Position numbers and translations under genes: made by a program. The notes beneath the pieces are model-generated. The model saw nothing but the letters and a program-made list of their open reading frames with translations. It was not told where the DNA came from and did not search any database. This document shows, piece by piece, positions 1 through 5,026 of a stretch of 12,301 nt of DNA; within the stretch, counting starts at the first letter, position 1; every line of letters begins with the position of its first letter. The stretch is from an uncultured Synergistia bacterium (lineage in GTDB: Bacteria; Eremiobacterota; SpSt-956; JAKJGF01): positions 1-12,301 of the forward strand of contig CALARM010000597.1 in the NCBI GenBank assembly GCA_937888925.1, in the 5' to 3' direction.

Positions 1-2
1 TT

Positions 3-809
3 TCAATGAGCAGAAACGGTTCTTACTGGTATTCCACAAAAGATACTGCGGCAGCAGTCATGGCTCTTACAGGTTATATAAAGAACACTAAAGAGATGAA
101 TCCTGATTTTACTGCCAGTGTATATCTTAACGGTACAAAGATGGATACTGTTAAATTTACCAAAGAAGATGTCGGAAAAGAAGGTAAAAAGATAGAAATA
201 CCTTTTGACCGGGGCCTTCTTGACGGAGAAAATAAGATTCGTTTTGAAATGACCGGTAAAGGCCTTCTCTATTATGCGGCATATATGAAATACTATACGG
301 AAGAAGAGAATGTAAAATCATTAAATTCAGGTTTTAAGATTACAAGAACTTATTATCTCTTGAAGGCCGGTGCAAAAGATCCTGATAAAGAGAAAATAAA
401 ACTGGGCAGTAACGGTAACATAGAAGTAAAAAGCCAGGATATAATCCTTGTTGAGCTTGATATAACAGGAGCTTCCAACTATGAATATATAATGATAGAA
501 GACCCGAAACCTGCAGGATGCGAGTTCGATGAAAAGCAGAGGGAGAATTATACTGACTGGAATTACTGGTATGCCCATAAAGAATTGAGGGATGAGAAGA
601 TTGCTTATTTCTGCACCTATTACAGTGCAGGAACCAGAAAGGTAACCTACAGATTAAGGGCAGAAACACCGGGGACATTCCATGTAATGCCTGCCAGGGC
701 ATCTGCCATGTACAGTCCCGAAATAGGCGGAAACAGCGATGAAGTGATAATGAAGATTATAGATAGTGAATTACCTTCCCATAAAGGTGAAAGTTTTCTG
801 TCTCATTGA
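3..809 (+). CDS. Alpha-2-macroglobulin family protein, C-terminal part (5' end outside window)
   Basis: The reading frame is already open at the left edge, so the ATG at position 6 is an internal Met. The first ~30 residues (…YWYSTKDTAAAVMALTGYIK…) match the last helices of the alpha-2-macroglobulin thioester/helical domain. After a beta-rich linker, residues ~145-262 resemble the C-terminal receptor-binding-like domain, with the typical stretch IMIEDPKPAGCEF, a TYRLRAETPGTFHVMPARA block and a final MYSPEIGGNSDEV. Bacterial members are large (usually well over 1,000 residues) periplasmic or lipoprotein-anchored protease traps; the signal peptide and any CxEQ thioester would lie upstream of the window. 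The gene is separated from the next one by about 400 bp and appears unrelated to the system to its right. Family assignment is by recognition of the C-terminal pattern only. Confidence 0.82.
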   Translation, partial: SMSRNGSYWYSTKDTAAAVMALTGYIKNTKEMNPDFTASVYLNGTKMDTVKFTKEDVGKEGKKIEIPFDRGLLDGENKIRFEMTGKGLLYYAAYMKYYTEEENVKSLNSGFKITRTYYLLKAGAKDPDKEKIKLGSNGNIEVKSQDIILVELDITGASNYEYIMIEDPKPAGCEFDEKQRENYTDWNYWYAHKELRDEKIAYFCTYYSAGTRKVTYRLRAETPGTFHVMPARASAMYSPEIGGNSDEVIMKIIDSELPSHKGESFLSH

Positions 810-828
810 AAATACTTGTTTCTATATT

Positions 829-873
829 TGCAGGAGATAGAGGTCTCATCTCCACAGGCTTTAATTTCCTGCA
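829..873 (+). terminator. Possible hairpin after the alpha-2-macroglobulin stop
   Basis: TGCAGGA at 829-835 is complementary to TCCTGCA at 867-873. Inside it, GGAGAT (833-838) is complementary to ATCTCC (848-853); the two pairings share three bases, so they are partly alternative. The structure lies 20 bases after the stop codon. There is no following T run, so it is at best a weak or non-canonical terminator or 3' stabilising stem. Confidence 0.25.
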
Positions 874-1116
874 TTCCAAGGTATAATAATTGTTAGAGGA
901 TAGGCCGGTATAAAGATACGTGCTGCCTTTATATCCCTGCCCTCTAACAATTTCCATTTATCACAATGATATTTTCTATCTTCTAATTCAAAATAAGCTG
1001 CATATGAGAAATATCCTGTAATCTTTGTCATGTTCTCCATATCGTTATAATACCAGTTTTTTTATTTCTTTTCCCGTATACGTCACTTTTATGGCAGAGG
1101 AATAATATACTTGGGA
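861..1116 (-). pseudogene. Possible decayed minus-strand reading frame
   Basis: On the minus strand, ATG at 1040 opens a 59-codon frame ending at TAA 861-863, with a coding-like composition (for example MENMTKITGYFSYAAYFELE). The open frame extends upstream of that ATG through NWYYND. A second frame (SQVYYSSAIKVTYTGKEIKK, 1116 down to 1057) joins it smoothly if one base is dropped from a run of seven T at 1057-1063. A TAA at 1117-1119 closes it further upstream. There is no Shine-Dalgarno site before the ATG and I recognise no family. It could be a gene fragment with a homopolymer frameshift, or chance. The inverted repeat at 888-952 lies inside it. Confidence 0.22.
888..952. repeat. Inverted repeat, 12-bp perfect arms
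   Basis: AATTGTTAGAGG (888-899) is the exact reverse complement of CCTCTAACAATT (941-952). Inside, TATAAAG (909-915) pairs perfectly with CTTTATA (927-933), giving a two-tier stem with an internal loop and an apical loop of about 11 bases. No T run follows on either strand, so it does not look like an intrinsic terminator. It could be a structured RNA element, a protein-binding palindrome or a small mobile-repeat (MITE/REP-like) relic. Confidence 0.6.
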
Positions 1117-1213
1117 TTAGGAAGGGAAAATAAAAAAGACTTTAACAGGATATATTTTAGAATTTATAGAATTTTAAATATTAGGATTCGTTATTTTATA
1201 GAGGAAAATTGAA

Positions 1214-2731
1214 ATGATTTCCATATTTTTATCCTGGATTGGGATTAATGATCTGGATTATATTACAAAAGTAAATACAGGAGTGGGGCCTCTTATTGCA
1301 TTATTTCAATCGGATTATTCTCGAGATCTGGATGAAATTCATCTTCTCTATAATCAATATAGAAAAGATGATGCAGAAAGATATATTAATTATTTAAAAG
1401 AACATTATGATAAAAAGTTTGTATTTCATGAATGTGATCTGGAAAACCCTACTGATTATACAGGTATATATAAAATTGTAAGAACTATTCTGAATGAAAT
1501 TGAGAATAATTATACTTCTGATATAAGATGGCATTTTCATACAAGTCCGGGAACAAGTCAGATGTCTTCAATATGGCTTTTACTCGGCAAAACAAAATAT
1601 CCTGCCATTTTATATCAATCACATATTGACAGAGAAACAAAAGAACAACATGTCAGAGTAGTAGAAATTCCATTTAATATTGAACTTGAATTTATACCTG
1701 ATCTGAAGAAAAAATCTGATAAAAAACTCGTAGATAGCTGGGGAAATATTCCTGAATATACTTCTATTATTCATCAAAGTAAAATTATGAGTAATTTACT
1801 TGATAAAGCCTATAGAATAGCCCTTTATGATGTTCCAGTTTTGATGCTCGGTGAAACAGGTACGGGTAAGGAACTTTTTGCAAAAGCTATTCATAAATCC
1901 TCTTCTCGAGCTTCTAAAAAGATGTTAACTTTAAATTGTGCTGCTCTCCAGGAAACAACAGTTAATGCAACACTATTCGGATGGTCAAAAGGCGCATGGA
2001 CAGGATCTATAGGAACTGGCAAAGGTTTATTTCAAGAATGTGATGGTGGAACTTTATTTTTAGATGAAGTAGGAGATTTAAGCCCGGAAATTCAAACAAA
2101 ACTTCTCAGAGCTATACAGGAGGGAGAAGTTCAGCGAGTTGGAGACGGAAAAATAACTAGAGTTGATGTAAGAGTTATTGCAGCAACAAATAAAAATTTA
2201 ATGAATATGGTAATCGAAGGAACTTTTCGGGAAGATTTGTTTCACAGGTTAAACGTAGGTTTCCTTAAATTACCTCCTCTTAGAGAAAGAACAGAAGATA
2301 TATCCTTAATTTCAGAACACTTCTTAAAAGAAATAAATGAGAAGTTTGCAATAAATCAACTTTTATATAAACATAAAAGTTTTTCTTTAGGAACAAAAAA
2401 AATTATGTGTAATTATTCCTGGCCGGGAAACATCAGAGAATTGTATCATACTATAGAAAGAGCCTGTATCTGGACTGATGAAGAAATTATTGATGAAGAG
2501 AATTTTAAATCTTCTATTACTATTCTTCATGGAAATGATAATATAGGAGAGATGCGATTAACCAATCCAGTTGATCTGGAAAAATTAGTTGGAGAATTAA
2601 AGAAAAAATATATAAAAAAAGCTCTGGAAGTAACTAATAATAATAAATCCCAGACAGCGAGATTACTTGGCTATAAAAGTTATCAGTCCCTGACTTATGA
2701 TCTTGAAAAACTTCAAATTTCTATTGATTGA
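1214..2731 (+). CDS. CARF-domain sigma-54 activator (RtcR-like bEBP)
   Basis: The product is a bacterial enhancer-binding protein of 505 residues, which would remodel RNA polymerase-sigma-54 at -24/-12 promoters using ATP. Residues ~1-165 resemble the CARF sensor of RtcR: an opening strand (IFLSWIGINDLD) and a glycine-rich HTSPGTSQM signature at 109-117, where CARF domains contact cyclic oligonucleotides or RNA-end ligands. The AAA+ domain (~185-425) has Walker A GETGTGKE (213-220), a loop-1 motif GAWTGS (260-265) in place of GAFTGA, Walker B LFLDEVGD (281-288), arginine-finger region FREDLFHRL (338-346) and sensor II WPGNIREL (403-410). A Fis-type helix-turn-helix fills ~470-497. The start has a good Shine-Dalgarno (GAGGAA, 1201-1206). 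It overlaps the helicase gene, and a sigma-54 promoter lies 2.2 kb downstream, before the kinase gene, its likely target. The bEBP assignment is certain; the CARF assignment is strong but by eye, and the ligand is unknown. Confidence 0.92.
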   Translation: MISIFLSWIGINDLDYITKVNTGVGPLIALFQSDYSRDLDEIHLLYNQYRKDDAERYINYLKEHYDKKFVFHECDLENPTDYTGIYKIVRTILNEIENNYTSDIRWHFHTSPGTSQMSSIWLLLGKTKYPAILYQSHIDRETKEQHVRVVEIPFNIELEFIPDLKKKSDKKLVDSWGNIPEYTSIIHQSKIMSNLLDKAYRIALYDVPVLMLGETGTGKELFAKAIHKSSSRASKKMLTLNCAALQETTVNATLFGWSKGAWTGSIGTGKGLFQECDGGTLFLDEVGDLSPEIQTKLLRAIQEGEVQRVGDGKITRVDVRVIAATNKNLMNMVIEGTFREDLFHRLNVGFLKLPPLRERTEDISLISEHFLKEINEKFAINQLLYKHKSFSLGTKKIMCNYSWPGNIRELYHTIERACIWTDEEIIDEENFKSSITILHGNDNIGEMRLTNPVDLEKLVGELKKKYIKKALEVTNNNKSQTARLLGYKSYQSLTYDLEKLQISID

Positions 2732-4791
2732 AAAGAGCGGTTTTTATAAGTTTGGATGGCTATAGAGTAAAGAATCCTTTATGGAGAATTATGAAAAAAT
2801 ATAAATTAAAAAAACTTGTTAAATCAGAAGCAAAAAAAGAATATAAAATCAAATATGAACTTGAGCTTAATTCAGCTCAACTTAAAACAGTGGAAACACT
2901 GAAAGGTCCCCTTCTTGTTATTGCCGGTGCCGGCACAGGTAAAACAAGGACCTTGATCTATCGTGTGGCAAGGCTTGTGGAAGAGGGAATAAATCCGGAA
3001 AATATTCTTCTTCTTACTTTTACCAGAAAAGCTTCTCAGGAAATGCTTAAAAGGGCTTCTCAGATTTTAGATAATAGATGCGGAAAGATAGCAGGGGGTA
3101 CCTTCCATTCTTTTGGAAATCTTATTTTAAGAAAATATGCTCAACTTATTGGTTTTAACAATAAATTCACCATACTTGACAGGAGTGATTCGGAAGATGT
3201 TATTAATATTATAAGGACAAATCTTGGTTATAACAAAAAGGAGGTCAGATTTCCAAAGAAAAATACTATATTGAATATTATCAGTAAAGCCATAAATAAG
3301 AGCTCCTCTATAGAAGAAATTCTTGAACAGGAATATCCTCACTTTACAGACAATATAATAGATATTGAAAAAATAAAAGAAGAATATGTAAAATATAAAA
3401 AAGTGCGCTCTATTATGGATTATGATGACCTTCTTATTTATTTAAAACTCCTTCTGGAAGAGCATAACACGGTAAAGAGCAGGTTGTCGAATTTTTATAA
3501 ATACATAATGGTAGATGAATATCAGGATACAAATAAATTACAGGCTGATATTGTATCACTTCTTGCGTCTGAACATAAGAATATCATGGTAGTTGGAGAT
3601 GACAGCCAGAGCATTTATTCTTTTAGAGGAGCTAATTTTAAAAATATAATAGATTTTCCTTCATTATTTCCCGATACAAAAGTCATAACTATAGAAGAAA
3701 ATTACAGAAGCACCCAGCCTGTACTGGATCTGACAAATGAAATAATCAAATATGGTAGAGAAAAATACCCTAAAAAACTCTTTACCAGAAGAGAAGGAGA
3801 GGAAAAACCTGTTTATATTGAAACAGAGAGTGAAAATTACCAGTCTCAATTCATCGTTCAGAAAATACTGGAACTACGGGAAGAAGGAGTCCCTCTGGAT
3901 GATATAGCCGTTCTCTTTCGTTCCGCCTGGCATTCAAATGATCTGGAGATAGAGCTTACATCCCATAATATACCTTTTATTAAATACGGAGGCTTTAAAT
4001 TTATTGAGACGGCTCATGTTAAAGATATACTTGCCCATTTAAAAATATCTGTCAATCCAATGGATACAATAAGCTGGTTTCGAGTATTGTTATTAATTCC
4101 CAAAATAGGGCCTAAAACAGCAGAGAATATTACAGGTGAAGTTGTCGATAATAAAAAAGGTATAGAATTTTTAAAAGAACACAGACACAATAAAAAGAAG
4201 TATGAAAGTGGAATAAAAGAGTTATATACAATTCTCCAGGTTTTAATAAATAAAAAAATTCCTCTGGAAGATAAAGTAAAATCCCTGCTTGATTATTATA
4301 TTCCTGTTTTGAAAATTAAGTATGACGACTATAATAAGAGGTTTAATGACCTGGATTCTCTTTCAAAGATTATAGGAAGATATGATGACCTGGAAAAATT
4401 TCTTGTAGATATAACACTCGATCCTGCAGAACTGAGCCACGTTGATACAGAACCTTCAGAAAAGGACAGGGAAGAAAGATTAATTTTATCTACTATTCAT
4501 TCTGCCAAAGGACTTGAATGGAACAGTGTTTTTGTAATATTTCTGGTTGACGGCTTTTTCCCTTCTGCCTATTCTCTGGAGTCGGAAGAACAGGTTGAGG
4601 AAGAAAGAAGGCTTCTGTATGTGGCAACAACGAGAGCAAAAGAAAATTTATATCTTATAAAACCGGGTCTGGAAGGGAGCAGCAATTATTTTTCAAGTTA
4701 TTGTGGATTTTCTAAAATTTCCAGATTTCTGGAAGAAGGAGATATTCTGGAAAAATATGTTGAGAAATGGATTTTAGAAGATGAGGAATAA
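2728..4791 (+). CDS. UvrD/Rep/PcrA-type superfamily 1 DNA helicase
   Basis: A 3'-5' SF1A helicase with every motif in order: Q motif LNSAQ (47-51), Walker A AGAGTGKT (66-73), Ia LTFTRKASQEM (96-106), Ib GTFHSFGN (124-131), II DEYQDT (263-268), III GDDSQSIYSFRGA (290-302), IV ENYRSTQP (324-331), V STIHSAKGLEWNSV (588-601) and VI EERRLLYVATTRAKENL (625-641). At 687 residues it is the usual length for the family and has no fused nuclease. The TTG start at 2728 overlaps the regulator's stop by four bases (TTGA), which favours translational coupling. An ATG at 2791 (codon 22), preceded by GGAG at 2783-2786, is a credible alternative and still leaves the Q motif intact. Its place directly behind the CARF regulator suggests co-expression with it; it may unwind foreign or damaged DNA for the system, but a housekeeping paralog cannot be excluded. 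Confidence 0.93.
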   Translation: MKRAVFISLDGYRVKNPLWRIMKKYKLKKLVKSEAKKEYKIKYELELNSAQLKTVETLKGPLLVIAGAGTGKTRTLIYRVARLVEEGINPENILLLTFTRKASQEMLKRASQILDNRCGKIAGGTFHSFGNLILRKYAQLIGFNNKFTILDRSDSEDVINIIRTNLGYNKKEVRFPKKNTILNIISKAINKSSSIEEILEQEYPHFTDNIIDIEKIKEEYVKYKKVRSIMDYDDLLIYLKLLLEEHNTVKSRLSNFYKYIMVDEYQDTNKLQADIVSLLASEHKNIMVVGDDSQSIYSFRGANFKNIIDFPSLFPDTKVITIEENYRSTQPVLDLTNEIIKYGREKYPKKLFTRREGEEKPVYIETESENYQSQFIVQKILELREEGVPLDDIAVLFRSAWHSNDLEIELTSHNIPFIKYGGFKFIETAHVKDILAHLKISVNPMDTISWFRVLLLIPKIGPKTAENITGEVVDNKKGIEFLKEHRHNKKKYESGIKELYTILQVLINKKIPLEDKVKSLLDYYIPVLKIKYDDYNKRFNDLDSLSKIIGRYDDLEKFLVDITLDPAELSHVDTEPSEKDREERLILSTIHSAKGLEWNSVFVIFLVDGFFPSAYSLESEEQVEEERRLLYVATTRAKENLYLIKPGLEGSSNYFSSYCGFSKISRFLEEGDILEKYVEKWILEDEE
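2783..2786 (+). promoter_or_regulatory. Candidate Shine-Dalgarno for an internal helicase start
   Basis: GGAG ends four bases before an in-frame ATG at 2791. No such site precedes the TTG at 2728. The protein may therefore begin at 2791 (666 residues), unless it is made by re-initiation at the TTGA overlap. Confidence 0.4.
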
Positions 4792-4802
4792 AAGTTGTAT
4801 GG

Positions 4803-4834
4803 TAAAAAATTTTGTGTAATAATAAAATTTTTTA
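4803..4834 (+). terminator. AT-only hairpin after the helicase gene
   Basis: TAAAAAATTTT (4803-4813) and AAAATTTTTTA (4824-4834) are perfect 11-bp reverse complements around a 10-base loop, followed by TGTTTTT. It sits 11 bases after the helicase stop codon. The stem has no G or C, so it would be a weak intrinsic terminator, but the position fits separation of the regulator-helicase unit from the downstream operon. Confidence 0.4.
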
Positions 4835-4851
4835 TGTTTTTGGCTCTGTGA

Positions 4852-4917
4852 TTTATAAGAGAGTTATCTATAAAACTAAATAAAAAATATAGAAGAAGTG
4901 TTATAAAGTCTTATAAA
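4852..4917 (+). promoter_or_regulatory. Candidate upstream activator sites (TTATAA repeats)
   Basis: The palindrome TTATAA occurs at 4853-4858, 4901-4906 and 4911-4916; the last two belong to direct repeats TTATAAA placed exactly 10 bp (one helical turn) apart. TTTATA (4852-4857) and TATAAA (4869-4874) form a further inverted pair. All lie roughly 80-145 bp upstream of the predicted sigma-54 start site, the usual range for enhancer-binding-protein sites. In sequence this AT-rich, such repeats can arise by chance. Confidence 0.3.
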
Positions 4918-4969
4918 TAGTAGATATATATGAAAGGTTAATAATGTTTTTCTTCAAAATAATTACTAC

Positions 4970-4985
4970 TGGCATTTTAATTGCT
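4970..4985 (+). promoter_or_regulatory. Sigma-54 (-24/-12) promoter of the kinase/methylase operon
   Basis: TGGCATTTTAATTGCT matches the sigma-54 consensus TGGCAYRNNNNTTGCW in every strongly conserved base: GG at 4971-4972, GC at 4983-4984, correct 12-bp phase, a pyrimidine before TGG and a T-rich stretch after TTGCT. Transcription would start near 4996, about 30 bases before the preferred start codon at 5027. A sigma-54 activator gene lies just upstream (1214-2731) and is the natural candidate regulator. I found no other comparable match in an intergenic position. Confidence 0.82.
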
Positions 4986-5011
4986 TTTAATATAAGTAGA
5001 TAATTAAATTT

Positions 5012-5017
5012 GGAAGG
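5012..5017 (+). promoter_or_regulatory. Shine-Dalgarno deciding the kinase-fusion start
   Basis: GGAAGG ends directly against the ATG at 5018, too close to serve it, but nine bases before the in-frame ATG at 5027. The protein therefore most likely starts at 5027 (MEKINKLNS). Confidence 0.65.
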
Positions 5018-5026
5018 ATGTTTTCT

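Larger units (their letters stand above)
810..1213. other. 404-bp intergenic region with hairpins, no confident gene
   Basis: This gap separates the alpha-2-macroglobulin gene from the regulator. It holds a possible short hairpin just after the first stop codon (829-873), a long inverted repeat (888-952) and a possible decayed minus-strand reading frame (861-1116). The last ~100 bases are very AT-rich and should contain the regulator's promoter. I see only a poor sigma-70-like pair there (TTTAAC at 1141, TATAGA at 1165, 18-bp spacing) and no -24/-12 element. A good Shine-Dalgarno GAGGAA lies at 1201-1206, seven bases before the ATG at 1214. Confidence 0.6.

Noticed and set aside
888..952. Inverted repeat as an intrinsic terminator
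   Set aside because: It lies ~80 bases after the stop codon and has no T run on either side.
757..957. 66-codon minus-strand frame overlapping the end of the alpha-2-macroglobulin gene
   Set aside because: It has no ribosome-binding site, overlaps a real gene, runs through the inverted repeat and has no recognisable motif. Another minus-strand frame through 861-1040 looks more coding-like.
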